The notes under the pieces were generated by a model. It ran no database searches, was not told where the DNA came from, and was given only the letters and a program-made list of their open reading frames with translations. This document shows, one piece after another, positions 1 through 7,805 of a stretch of 64,000 bases of DNA. Position numbers and translations under genes: made by a program. The first letter of the stretch is position 1. Each line of letters starts with the position of its first letter. Source of the DNA: an uncultured Muribaculaceae bacterium (GTDB lineage Bacteria > Bacteroidota > Bacteroidia > Bacteroidales > Muribaculaceae); NCBI GenBank assembly GCA_910586565.1, contig CAJUIT010000005.1, forward strand, positions 1-64,000, written 5' to 3'.

Positions 1-63
1 AATCTTATAAATCTTATAAATCTTATAAATCTTATAAATCTTATAAATCTTATAAATCTTATA
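1..63. repeat. Tandem nonamer array, 7 x AATCTTATA
   Basis: Seven perfect head-to-tail copies of a 9-base AT-only-plus-C unit fill the window start and may continue to the left. The array ends 26 bases before the start codon of the next gene, so copy-number changes could alter its promoter or leader. Confidence 0.95.
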
Positions 64-89
64 ATATTTATCTTTAAAAATCATTTGCA

Positions 90-635
90 ATGGGAGCTTT
101 CTTGAAAATCGCAGGCGACTACAGCAACTGGAACGTATATCGCAAAGCTGTGGTAATCTGCGATGTCACAGAAATGTTCATCCGTCGTTATGGCAAGCCT
201 CAATCACGCACCAACGACCAAATGAGGCAAGCTGCCCGCTCTTGCAAACAAAACATTGTGGAAGGTATCAGCGATTCCACCGTGTCGGTGGAAATGTGCC
301 TTAAATTGTTGGGAATTGCCCGTGGTTCAGTAAGAGAATTGGCCGAAGATTACCGCGATTTCCTGCGGCAGGAAAAACTTCTCATCTGGCCCCGCGATGA
401 TTCCCGCACTGTATCCACACGAGTCTACTGCTTATCGCACGACAATCCGTCAGATTTCGTTGAGAAATGCGAATGTAGAAGTGCTGAAACCATTGCAAAC
501 ATAATGCTCACATTGATTCACCAGATTGATTCCATGCTTGCAAAAACGCTGCAAAAAATAGAACGCGACTTTGTTGTGGAAGGTGGAATCAAAGAAAAGA
601 TGACTCAAGTGCGTCGCGCTCAGCGCGGCTTTTAG
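90..635 (+). CDS. Four-helix-bundle (S23/IVP-like) protein
   Basis: A 181-residue protein of the four-helix-bundle family related to proteins encoded in 23S rRNA intervening sequences and to the Avd accessory proteins of diversity-generating retroelements. The core DQMRQAARSCKQNIVEGI at residues 43-60 is the family's hallmark helix, followed by the usual E..LKLLGIARGSVREL and DY.DFLR segments. The C-terminal part (YCLSHD to the end) is the suffix domain seen in Bacteroidota members. No reverse transcriptase or template repeat is nearby, so a retroelement role is not supported; its cellular job is unknown. A seven-copy nonamer array lies directly upstream and a hairpin terminator directly downstream. 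Confidence 0.85.
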   Translation: MGAFLKIAGDYSNWNVYRKAVVICDVTEMFIRRYGKPQSRTNDQMRQAARSCKQNIVEGISDSTVSVEMCLKLLGIARGSVRELAEDYRDFLRQEKLLIWPRDDSRTVSTRVYCLSHDNPSDFVEKCECRSAETIANIMLTLIHQIDSMLAKTLQKIERDFVVEGGIKEKMTQVRRAQRGF

Positions 636-660
636 TTGCTCCTGATTAAATAGCCATCAA

Positions 661-712
661 AAAAGCGATAATACCTTTGGAAGATGATTTCAACCTTGGT
701 ATTATCGCTTTT
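661..712. terminator. Bidirectional terminator hairpin
   Basis: A 15-base perfect inverted repeat (661-675 with 698-712) starts with AAAA and ends with TTTT, so it can stop transcription of the four-helix-bundle gene (+) and of the convergent yitT-like gene (-). Confidence 0.8.
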
Positions 713-740
713 GTCTTTCGTCTTTCGTCTTTTGTCTTTT
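713..740. repeat. Tandem heptamer, 4 x GTCTTTY
   Basis: Four heptamers (GTCTTTC twice, GTCTTTT twice) lie between the terminator hairpin and the stop codon of the yitT-like gene. The period suggests replication slippage. Confidence 0.85.
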
Positions 741-1765
741 CAAATAATCTTCGCTGTCGGCTCGGGACGGGCGGGGAGGTCGAGGTCAACAACCGGTGTG
801 CCGGTTTTGGCATTTGTCTTGGCTGCTTTGGGCTTGTTCATCTTGAGCTTGATTTCATCGAAGCCTTTGCCATAAACGCCGTTAACTTCGGCCTGAGTGA
901 TGAACGCATCCTTATCAATTGATTTGATGATGCGGAAAATGGTTACCGACTCGATTTTGCGGCACATCACCAACAGCACCTTCACCTCCTTTTTAGAGTA
1001 CCATCCCATGCCGTTGAGCACCGTGCAGCCGCGCTGCGCCTCGTTGTTGATGGCAGTGGCTATCTCCTGCCAGTAGGGGGAGAAGATTGTGAACTGCACG
1101 GCCATGCGGTTGGTGTTAATCATCATGTCGGCCATGAATGGGATAACGAAGAGCGTTATAAGACCGTAGACCAGCGCCGGCACCGCCGCCTGAAAATTAA
1201 AATCGGGCATTAGAATGAACTTCAGCAACATCGACGATGAAATCACCGAGAGGTCGAAATACATCATGGCGCGCCCAATCGACACATTGCTTTTCTTCGA
1301 CGCTACAGCCGCCACGATATCGGTGCCACCGGTAGAGCCGTTGTGGATAAACACCAACCCGATTCCGAGGCCGCACAGAACAGCCCCGATGATTATATCC
1401 ATGAAGGTTTGTCCCTCAACCGGGGGCTTTGTGAACAGAGGCTGGAACACGGCAAACATCACCGTGATTACAACCACGCCAAACAGCGTTCGAATCACGA
1501 ACGTTCGCCCCACAATTTTCCACGCCAGGGCAAGCATGACGATGTTCACCGTGAAAATGGTGACAGAATAGGGAATGTGGAAGCCGAACACGCCGTAGCT
1601 CAGCATATCCACAACCTGGCTCAAACCGGCCATACCGCCGATTACAACCTGGTCGGGGGCTGTGGCAATGAACGCGCAGAATCCCAAACCATACAGCGAG
1701 ATTCCGAAAATAATCAGTAAATAATCCTTGGCCTGAAGCCATAATTTTGGATGCGGAAGAGGCAT
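740..1765 (-). CDS. YitT family membrane protein (DUF2179 C-terminal domain)
   Basis: A 341-residue inner-membrane protein with about five to six hydrophobic segments (residues roughly 14-33, 51-78, 88-108, 124-144, 169-212). The loop HNGSTGGTDIVA near residue 140 is the typical YitT family signature. The soluble C-terminal part (about residues 225-310, with MGWYSKKEVKVLLVMCRK) matches the DUF2179 domain. The last 30 residues are a charged, low-complexity tail. The molecular function of the family is not established; small-molecule transport is only a guess. A promoter-like TAAATTTG lies on the minus strand at 1803-1810, and the gene shares a bidirectional terminator with its convergent neighbour. 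Confidence 0.9.
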   Translation of the reverse strand: MPLPHPKLWLQAKDYLLIIFGISLYGLGFCAFIATAPDQVVIGGMAGLSQVVDMLSYGVFGFHIPYSVTIFTVNIVMLALAWKIVGRTFVIRTLFGVVVITVMFAVFQPLFTKPPVEGQTFMDIIIGAVLCGLGIGLVFIHNGSTGGTDIVAAVASKKSNVSIGRAMMYFDLSVISSSMLLKFILMPDFNFQAAVPALVYGLITLFVIPFMADMMINTNRMAVQFTIFSPYWQEIATAINNEAQRGCTVLNGMGWYSKKEVKVLLVMCRKIESVTIFRIIKSIDKDAFITQAEVNGVYGKGFDEIKLKMNKPKAAKTNAKTGTPVVDLDLPARPEPTAKII

Positions 1766-1802
1766 GGCAGGTAGAAACGGTTAACAATTCATGATTATGC
1801 CG

Positions 1803-1810
1803 CAAATTTA
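1803..1810 (-). promoter_or_regulatory. Bacteroidota -7 box for the yitT-like gene
   Basis: TAAATTTG on the minus strand matches TAnnTTTG and lies 38 bases before the start codon. No clear -33 TTG is seen at the usual distance. Confidence 0.5.
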
Positions 1811-1880
1811 CATTTTTTTCTTCACAATAGTTCATGAGTGCTCCTAATTCTGTCGGTGCCGCCTCATTTTTTTGTATCGG

Positions 1881-2315
1881 TCAATCCCACTGCGCATGCA
1901 CATCGAAGCAGGGGCAATCCTTGCGTGCGAAATCGCGATGACCATAAACCTTAGCTTCAGGAAAAGCCTGCTTTAATTTGCCAATCAGCTCGTTCAACGA
2001 CTTGCGTTGGGCTTCCGTGCGCGTGTCGGCAGCCTTAAAGTTGCGGTTTAATCCTCCAACGTAACAAACACCTATCGACCGGCTGTTATGCCCCACACAG
2101 TGCGCTCCGGCCTTGTCGAGCGACCGGCCGCGTTCAACCGTCCCGTCAATATCAACCACAAAGTGGTAGCCTATGTCGGCGAAGCCACGGTCGTTAACAT
2201 GCCAACGGCGTATGTCGGCGGCTTTGACATCGCGCCCCTCGGGAGTTGCAGAACAATGCACGATAATCTCACTGATTTTTCGGGTTGATGAAAACCCGCA
2301 ATTTCCATTCTTCAT
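1881..2315 (-). CDS. N-acetylmuramoyl-L-alanine amidase (amidase_2 / T7 lysozyme type)
   Basis: A 144-residue protein that should cleave the bond between N-acetylmuramate and L-alanine in peptidoglycan. It shows the zinc-ligand pattern of the family: IIVHCSAT near the N-terminus, then YHFVVDIDG, GAHCVGHNSRSIGVCYVGG, and YGHRDFARKDCPCFD near the C-terminus. The start at 2315 gives the usual short Bacteroidota form; the longer frame to 2414 has no family similarity and would run through the upstream terminator. There is no signal peptide, a feature shared with phage-derived lysozyme-like amidases. It follows trpB2 on the same strand but is separated from it by a strong terminator. Confidence 0.88.
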   Translation of the reverse strand: MKNGNCGFSSTRKISEIIVHCSATPEGRDVKAADIRRWHVNDRGFADIGYHFVVDIDGTVERGRSLDKAGAHCVGHNSRSIGVCYVGGLNRNFKAADTRTEAQRKSLNELIGKLKQAFPEAKVYGHRDFARKDCPCFDVHAQWD

Positions 2316-2327
2316 AATTCTTTGATT

Positions 2328-2367
2328 TAAAAAACTCCGGCTGCCATGCCTTGCATGGATGCCGGAG
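2328..2367 (-). terminator. Rho-independent terminator of trpB2
   Basis: On the minus strand a two-part stem (2361-2367 with 2335-2341, and 2353-2358 with 2344-2349) closes on a 3-base loop and is followed by six T (2329-2334). Confidence 0.85.
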
Positions 2368-2438
2368 CACAAAATTAGAATTGGTTTCAGTTGAGATTTA
2401 TGCCTAAAAATCAAAAAATATGGTGGTGTCGCTGCACG

Positions 2439-3803
2439 TCAGATTTGATCGAGATTGTGGCGGATAACCTCGTCGGGGAGCTCATAGTTCACGAGGTCGC
2501 CGGCAAGGAACTTGTCGTAGGAGGCCATGTCAATCAACCCGTGTCCCGAGAGGTTGAACAGGATAACCTTCTCTTCACCACTTTCGGCACACTTGCGGGC
2601 CTCGCGGATTGTGGCGGCAATGGCATGACACGACTCGGGAGCGGGGATAATCCCCTCGGCACGGGCAAAAAGACATCCCGCCTCAAACGATTCGAGCTGC
2701 TCCACATCCACAGCCTCCATCAGTCCATCCTTGAGAAGCTGCGACACCACAGTGCCCGCACCATGATAGCGCAGGCCGCCGGCATGGATGTTGGCCGGAG
2801 CAAAATTGTGGCCCAGCGTGTACATTGGGAGCAACGGGGTGTAGCCTGCCTCGTCGCCGAAATCATAGCGGAACTCACCACGGGTCAACTTGGGGCAGGA
2901 TGCCGGCTCGGCAGCGATGAAGCGTGTGTGAGCCTTCCCCTCCTCACCGGCAATTTTGTGACGCATGAAGGGGAAGGCAATCCCTCCGAAGTTGGAACCG
3001 CCGCCGAAACAGGCAATCACCATGTCGGGATATTCGCCCGCCATCTCCATCTGCTTCTCAGCCTCAAGACCAATCACCGTTTGATGCAATGTGACGTGGC
3101 TCAACACCGAGCCGAGAGTGTATTTGCAATTAGGTGTGGTGCGCGCCAGCTCCACAGCCTCGGAAATAGCGGTGCCCAGCGAGCCCTGATGATTGGGGTG
3201 TTTGGTGAGAATATCTTTCCCTGCGCGTGTCGACATTGAGGGCGATGGCGTCACCTGTGCCCCGAATGTCTGCATGATGCTGCGGCGATAGGGTTTCTGC
3301 TCATAGGAGATTTTAACCTGATAGACCGCCGCATCAATGCCGAAAAGACTTGCCGCATAGGCCAGCGAAGCACCCCACTGCCCTGCTCCTGTTTCGGTGG
3401 TTACATTGGTAACCCCCTCCTGCTTGCAATAATAGGCCTGCGCGATTGCCGAGTTGAGCTTGTGCGACCCCATCGGACTCACACTCTCGTTCTTGAAATA
3501 GATGTGCGCCGGGGTGCCGAGAGCCTTTTCCAAGCCGTATGCACGCACAAGCGGAGTGGAGCGGTAATATTTATATTTCTCCCTCACCTCATCGGGAATA
3601 TCAATCCACGCATCGGTCATGTTGAGTTCCTGATTAACGCATTCACGCGCAAAAAGCGGGTAAAGGTCCTCGGCATGCAGCGGTTCGCGCGTAGCCGGAT
3701 TCAACGGAGGCATCGGCTTGTTGGGCATTTCAGCCTGGATGTTATACCATCTGCGGGGAATTTCATTCTCGGGAAGGATAAAACGTTTGACAGTTTCTTT
3801 CAT
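2439..3803 (-). CDS. trpB: Tryptophan synthase beta chain, TrpB2 type
   Basis: A 454-residue PLP enzyme of the TrpB2 branch, which condenses indole with L-serine to give tryptophan. The PLP lysine is K115 in GSHKLNSAI, preceded by FKNES; the glycine-rich phosphate loop is CFGGGSNFGG; the TETGAGQWG segment carries the catalytic Glu region. Length and the N-terminal extension (LPENEIPRRWYNIQAEMP) fit TrpB2 rather than TrpB1. The start at 3803 is chosen because the family begins close to MKETVKRFILP; an upstream ATG would add 13 unrelated residues. No trpA or other trp gene is adjacent, as is common for TrpB2, which often works in indole salvage. A strong terminator follows. Confidence 0.93.
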   Translation of the reverse strand: MKETVKRFILPENEIPRRWYNIQAEMPNKPMPPLNPATREPLHAEDLYPLFARECVNQELNMTDAWIDIPDEVREKYKYYRSTPLVRAYGLEKALGTPAHIYFKNESVSPMGSHKLNSAIAQAYYCKQEGVTNVTTETGAGQWGASLAYAASLFGIDAAVYQVKISYEQKPYRRSIMQTFGAQVTPSPSMSTRAGKDILTKHPNHQGSLGTAISEAVELARTTPNCKYTLGSVLSHVTLHQTVIGLEAEKQMEMAGEYPDMVIACFGGGSNFGGIAFPFMRHKIAGEEGKAHTRFIAAEPASCPKLTRGEFRYDFGDEAGYTPLLPMYTLGHNFAPANIHAGGLRYHGAGTVVSQLLKDGLMEAVDVEQLESFEAGCLFARAEGIIPAPESCHAIAATIREARKCAESGEEKVILFNLSGHGLIDMASYDKFLAGDLVNYELPDEVIRHNLDQI

Positions 3804-3952
3804 AGTGCCGTGAGGTGGGGTTAAAAATGAATATTTATGCAATAGCTACAATTTAGAATAACCGTTTTAAGATTATTCACTCGCCAAAATTAAACAACAT
3901 ATTCATAATTCCAAAATTTTATCCATCTTTTTTATTGCATAAAAATCAACAT

Positions 3953-3968
3953 TGCGCATATATGCGCA
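3953..3968. promoter_or_regulatory. 16-bp perfect palindrome in divergent intergenic region
   Basis: TGCGCATATATGCGCA lies between divergent trpB2 and the SIMPL gene, 150 bases from the first and 145 from the second. It is a plausible operator for a dimeric regulator; neither the protein nor the regulated gene is known. Confidence 0.45.
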
Positions 3969-4112
3969 TTTTATACACCAAATCGAGCTAATGGATTTAA
4001 TTTTCATCCTTAGCTAAACCTTAACAACTATTGATTTGTCTAAATGATATAACTACCCACCTGTTGAGCGAACTCTACAAAAAACAACAACTAATCCAAA
4101 TAACTTTTCAAC

Positions 4113-4808
4113 ATGAAAAAATCCTATCTGTTCGTTATTTCGGCATTTCTGATTGCTGCCGGAATATTTTTCTCAGGATTGTTCATCAAATCCGGTATTG
4201 ACAACATGGCTTTCCGCGACCGTCAGGTGACTGTTAAAGGACTTGCCGAACGCGAAGTGGAGGCCAACCGCGTGACATGGCCTATTCAATTCAGCGTGGC
4301 CGGCGACGACCTCATGTCGCTCTACGACCAGGTGACCCGCTACAACGCCAAGATTGTTGACTTCCTCACCACCAACGGCATCGACAAAAACGAGATTTCA
4401 ATAAATCCACCCGACACCTACAATGCCACCACCAACCAATACTCTTCGGGTAACTTCCGCTACAACTATTCCTTGAGCTGCACCGTGACAGTGACCACAT
4501 CGAAGGTGGCAAAAGTGCGCGAGCTGCTCAACCGTCAGGCCGAACTGCTCAAAGAGGGCATCCCCTACTCCAACTCCTACATCAACTACGAATACACGGC
4601 GCTCAATGACATCAAACCCGACATGATTGCCGAAGCTACAAAAAATGCCCGCGAGGCAGCCGCTCAATTCGCCAAGGACTCCGGCTCGAAAGTCGGAAAA
4701 ATGAAAACGGCCTCGCAGGGCCAGTTCTCAATCGAGGACCAATCGTCAACCCCCTTCCTCAAAAAAGTGCGCGTGGTAACCACCATCGTCTACTACCTCG
4801 AAGATTAA
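4113..4808 (+). CDS. SIMPL domain (DUF541) protein
   Basis: A 231-residue protein with an N-terminal membrane anchor (residues 5-25, no lipobox) and a periplasmic SIMPL domain (about residues 38-230). The family signature VTVKGLAEREVEANRVTWPI opens the domain, and the AR.AA..FA segment (NAREAAAQFAKDSGSKVGKM) and the C-terminal VTTIVYYLED are typical. SIMPL proteins form ring-like periplasmic assemblies in some bacteria, but their reaction is unknown. It stands alone between a divergent trpB2 and a convergent flavoprotein gene and ends in a strong hairpin terminator. Confidence 0.88.
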   Translation: MKKSYLFVISAFLIAAGIFFSGLFIKSGIDNMAFRDRQVTVKGLAEREVEANRVTWPIQFSVAGDDLMSLYDQVTRYNAKIVDFLTTNGIDKNEISINPPDTYNATTNQYSSGNFRYNYSLSCTVTVTTSKVAKVRELLNRQAELLKEGIPYSNSYINYEYTALNDIKPDMIAEATKNAREAAAQFAKDSGSKVGKMKTASQGQFSIEDQSSTPFLKKVRVVTTIVYYLED

Positions 4809-4834
4809 CTCCAAGACTACCCCCAAAAAAAACA

Positions 4835-4871
4835 GGAGGTGCGCCGAAAACAGATGAATCGGCGCACCTCC
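4835..4871. terminator. Bidirectional terminator hairpin
   Basis: A 13-base perfect inverted repeat (4835-4847 with 4859-4871) flanked by A-rich sequence on the left and TTGTTTT on the right, between convergent genes. Confidence 0.85.
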
Positions 4872-4880
4872 TTGTTTTAA

Positions 4881-5018
4881 TCCGGATGGCGAGGGTGCTG
4901 TCAGAATGGTTTGGATGGTAGGAGCTTGTGGGTGAGGTCGCCGGGAGCGTACTGAAGTACGTGACCGAGACCGAATCCCGCAAGCGACGCCGCAGACAAG
5001 CCGTTATGACACACCCTC
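4881..5018. repeat. Dispersed 138-bp palindromic element, copy A
   Basis: The outer arms (GAGGGTGCTGTCAGAATGG at the left; the complement of GAGGGTGTGTCATAACGG at the right) form an imperfect inverted repeat. Inside, GCTTGTGGG...GGTC pairs with GACC...CCCGCAAGC around an apical stem CGTAC/GTACG (4948-4952, 4957-4961) flanked by GGGAG and TGACCGA. A second copy at 59895-60032 has the same length and differs at about 7 positions. The right arm overlaps the last 15 bases of the next gene. Confidence 0.9.
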
Positions 5019-6311
5019 ATCACCCTCGATGGTTTCGAGGAGTTTGATGGCATCAAGATAGCGTAGCATCCCGTCGGCCACTTTCTGTGCATCCTGCATG
5101 GCGTGAACCACCGTTGCGGGACGGTTGGTGACATCGCCACCGGCAAAAACCCCTTTGCGGGTGGTCATGCCGTAGGGAAATTCGCGCGTTATCACATAGC
5201 CCTTTTCGTCAACCTCAATCCCTTCGGTGGTGCTGACGATGCGGCTTGCCGGGGCATTGCCCACAGCCATTATCACCTTCTGAGCCGGTTCGGGCGCGGC
5301 CACTCCGTTGGTTTCAACCACAATCTCGTTGAGAATGCCATCGTTGTCGTGAATCTCCTTCACCGACGAGTTCCAGCGGAATTTCACACCCTCGGCCACA
5401 GCGTCGTCATACTCGGCACGCAAAGCCGTCATCGTGTCGATTTCGCGGTGATAGAGCACAGTCACCTCACCTGCACCGAGGCGCACTGCCGTGCGGGCGG
5501 CATCCATAGCGGTGTTTCCGCCCCCGATAACAAACACGCGGTCACCCTCCTTCACGGGCACTTCGTCGCGACCGATATAACCGGCGTTAAACAAACTCAC
5601 CCTGCGCAGAAAATAAATTGCCTGGCGCACACCCCACAAATCGCCCCCGGGAATTTCGAGCCGTTTGGGTTTTCCTGTGCCGGTGCCCATGAAAATGGCA
5701 TCGAAACCGCAGTTGAAAAGGTCATCGACAGTGAGGTCGCACCCCACGGTGGTGTTGCAATGGATAGTGACACCCAACTGTTCGATTTTGGCAATCTCCT
5801 TTTTCACCACATCTTTGGGAAGGCGATATTCGGGAATGCCGAACATCAGCACCCCGCCGGCTTCGCGTTCCATCTCGAAAATCTCAACAGCCACCCCTTT
5901 GCGAGCCAGCTCGCCGGCAATGGTGAGTCCGGCGGGACCGCTTCCGATAACGGCTACACGGCCACGGTCCTTGCGCACCAGCTTCTCGCGGGTGAGATTC
6001 ATCGCCGTGTCGAAATCCGACACAAACCGCTCGAGTTTGCCAATGTTGATGTGAGCGCCCTTTTTACCGAGCACACAATTGCCCTCGCACTGACGTTCGT
6101 GGGCACACACACGGCCACACACGGCCGGCAGATTGCTTTTAGCGTTGATAATTGCCATTGCATTGCCGAGATTACCCATCGACAATTCATGAATCCAATC
6201 GGGAATGTCGTTGCTCACGGGGCACCCCTTCTTGCATTGCGGCACTTTGCAGTTCAGACAGCGTTTCGCCTCGGCTATAGCCTCAGGCATTGTAAAATCA
6301 TGTTCTGACAT
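5004..6311 (-). CDS. GltD-like NADPH-dependent oxidoreductase (glutamate synthase small-subunit family)
   Basis: A 435-residue iron-sulfur flavoprotein. The N-terminal domain has two cysteine clusters (CLNCKVPQCKKGC near residue 18 and CGRVCAHERQCEGNC near residue 65) for 4Fe-4S centres. The FAD-binding site is VAVIGSGPAGLT near residue 119 and the NADPH site is VFVIGGGNTAMDAART near residue 261. The family passes electrons from NADPH to a partner subunit: GltB-type glutamate synthase, or PreA in PreT/PreA pyrimidine dehydrogenase. No glutamate synthase large subunit is adjacent; a dihydroorotate dehydrogenase gene lies divergently beside it. The C-terminal codons (EGVS, stop) lie inside a dispersed repeat element. 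Confidence 0.88.
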   Translation of the reverse strand: MSEHDFTMPEAIAEAKRCLNCKVPQCKKGCPVSNDIPDWIHELSMGNLGNAMAIINAKSNLPAVCGRVCAHERQCEGNCVLGKKGAHINIGKLERFVSDFDTAMNLTREKLVRKDRGRVAVIGSGPAGLTIAGELARKGVAVEIFEMEREAGGVLMFGIPEYRLPKDVVKKEIAKIEQLGVTIHCNTTVGCDLTVDDLFNCGFDAIFMGTGTGKPKRLEIPGGDLWGVRQAIYFLRRVSLFNAGYIGRDEVPVKEGDRVFVIGGGNTAMDAARTAVRLGAGEVTVLYHREIDTMTALRAEYDDAVAEGVKFRWNSSVKEIHDNDGILNEIVVETNGVAAPEPAQKVIMAVGNAPASRIVSTTEGIEVDEKGYVITREFPYGMTTRKGVFAGGDVTNRPATVVHAMQDAQKVADGMLRYLDAIKLLETIEGDEGVS

Positions 6312-6411
6312 GGTTGAAATAGTTGTTACTGAAGTTGGTTATGAGAGTTTCCACGCGGCATCACGCCGCCGGGCAATCCATCTTATCCTTACATAGATAT
6401 CGGTGATGAAT

Positions 6412-6442
6412 TGGGCTTTTCGGTGCAAATTTACTATTTTTG
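6412..6442 (+). promoter_or_regulatory. Promoter of pyrD
   Basis: TTG at 6412-6414 and TATTTTTG at 6435-6442 are spaced 20 bases apart, matching the Bacteroidota -33/-7 pattern. The second box lies 40 bases before the pyrD start. Confidence 0.7.
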
Positions 6443-6482
6443 CACATTATAATCACAATAATCACACTTGACAACCACACTT

Positions 6483-7388
6483 ATGGCAGATTTGCGTGTC
6501 AATCTCGGAAAACTTGAGCTCAAAAATCCCGTTCTCACAGCTTCAGGCACATTCGGTTACGGCGAGGAATTCGCCGATTTCATCGACTTGAACCGTTTGG
6601 GCGGTTTCATTGTGAAAGGCACAACCCTCAACCACCGCGAGGGTAACCCCTATCCCCGCATGGTCGAAACCCCCTCGGGGATGCTCAACGCCGTGGGGCT
6701 GCAGAACAAAGGTGTGGATTATTTCATCGAAAACATCTACCCCCGCATCAGCGGCCTCGACACCGAAGTGATGGTAAACGTGTCGGGCGCTTCGGTTTCC
6801 GACTATGTGGAAGTGTGCGAGCGTCTCACCGCCTGCAACCGCATCCATGCCATAGAGGTCAACATCTCGTGTCCCAATGTAAAACAGGGGGGAATGGCAT
6901 TCGGCACCACATGCGACGGCGCCGCTGAAGTGACACGCGCCGTGCGCAAGGCGTGGCCCGGAACCCTTATTGTGAAACTCTCCCCCAACGTCACCTCCAT
7001 AGCCGACATTGCACGCGCCGTTGAGGGGGAAGGTGCCGATGCGGTGTCGCTCATCAACACGCTGCTCGGCATGGCAATCGACGTTGAACGCCGCCGCCCC
7101 TATCTGTCAACAATCACCGGCGGCCTGTCAGGTCCGGCAGTGCGCCCTGTTGCGGTGCGCATGGTGTGGCAGGTTGCCAAAACCGTGGGCATCCCCGTTG
7201 TGGGACTCGGAGGAATAATGAACGCCCGCGATGCCCTCGAATTCATCATGGCCGGGGCTACAGCCATAGAGGTGGGCACTGCCAATTTCATCGACCCGTC
7301 TGTTACAGTGAAAATAGTCGATGGAATCGCCGAATATCTCGACCGCCACAATCTGCCCGACCTCGCTTCAATCCGAGGCATCATCTGA
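6483..7388 (+). CDS. pyrD: Dihydroorotate dehydrogenase, class 1B catalytic subunit
   Basis: A 301-residue FMN enzyme of pyrimidine biosynthesis that oxidises dihydroorotate to orotate. The catalytic cysteine is C130 in NISCPNVKQGG, the class 1 position; other signatures are GFIVKGTT, the substrate-loop NAVGLQNKG, GGLSGPA and the C-terminal GATAIEVGTANF. Class 1B enzymes normally pair with the PyrK iron-sulfur flavoprotein, usually encoded next door; no pyrK is present here. A divergent GltD-like iron-sulfur flavoprotein is the only redox neighbour. The ATG at 6483 is preferred over a TTG 15 bases upstream because family members begin MADLxVN. Confidence 0.93.
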   Translation: MADLRVNLGKLELKNPVLTASGTFGYGEEFADFIDLNRLGGFIVKGTTLNHREGNPYPRMVETPSGMLNAVGLQNKGVDYFIENIYPRISGLDTEVMVNVSGASVSDYVEVCERLTACNRIHAIEVNISCPNVKQGGMAFGTTCDGAAEVTRAVRKAWPGTLIVKLSPNVTSIADIARAVEGEGADAVSLINTLLGMAIDVERRRPYLSTITGGLSGPAVRPVAVRMVWQVAKTVGIPVVGLGGIMNARDALEFIMAGATAIEVGTANFIDPSVTVKIVDGIAEYLDRHNLPDLASIRGII

Positions 7389-7427
7389 TTCTTAAACGAA
7401 ATCCCCAACCATTATTCAAGATGACTT

Positions 7428-7449
7428 CCTGCCCTCAGTCGATGGCAGG
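7428..7449 (+). terminator. Possible terminator after pyrD
   Basis: CCTGCC (7428-7433) and GGCAGG (7444-7449) form a 6-bp stem. A T-rich run (7457-7462) follows after a short gap, so termination strength is uncertain. Confidence 0.5.
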
Positions 7450-7805
7450 TTAAAGATTTTTTGTAACTTTGTCAACGGCTATGGACCGTTGCAGAGGCAA
7501 TCGCTCCATACCTGATACTTTTGAAAAGGTGTTGTTTTCGTTATGATTCCCGGTTCAAACTTGGCGGTTTAACACAGGTGGAAAAGTAGCGACAATAGCA
7601 CCTGCATTGATAGCATGATGCTTTGCAGGGATGCACTTCCCCGCAATCCGCATAGCTTATCGGTGTGGGGCGATTGTCACATTCCAACCTGTAGGTAGCC
7701 AAGACCTGAACCGTGGAATGTAAACAAAACTCCACACCATTTCTTTTTCAAGCCTCACAAAAGCATTCATTCACTATCCTTGAATCTACAAGCACCAAAA
7801 CCATC
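7450..7805 (+). other. Structured intergenic region, possible small RNA
   Basis: No convincing gene lies here. A -7-like TAACTTTG (7464-7471) is followed by several inverted repeats on the + strand: AACGG/CCGTT (7474-7490), a nested stem CCTGCA/TGCAGG enclosing AGCAT/ATGCT (7601-7629), and ACATTCCA/TGGAATGT (7679-7721). The sequence did not match the tmRNA, RNase P, SRP or 6S features that could be recalled. It could be a small RNA or a long leader of the small gene that follows. Confidence 0.4.

Noticed and set aside
90..635. Diversity-generating retroelement
   Set aside because: The protein is Avd-like in fold, but no reverse transcriptase, template or variable repeat is seen within reach.
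5103..6308. 400-codon open frame opposite the GltD-like gene
   Set aside because: Antisense shadow; it is His/Ala-rich and shows no family features, whereas the minus strand has both nucleotide-binding sites.
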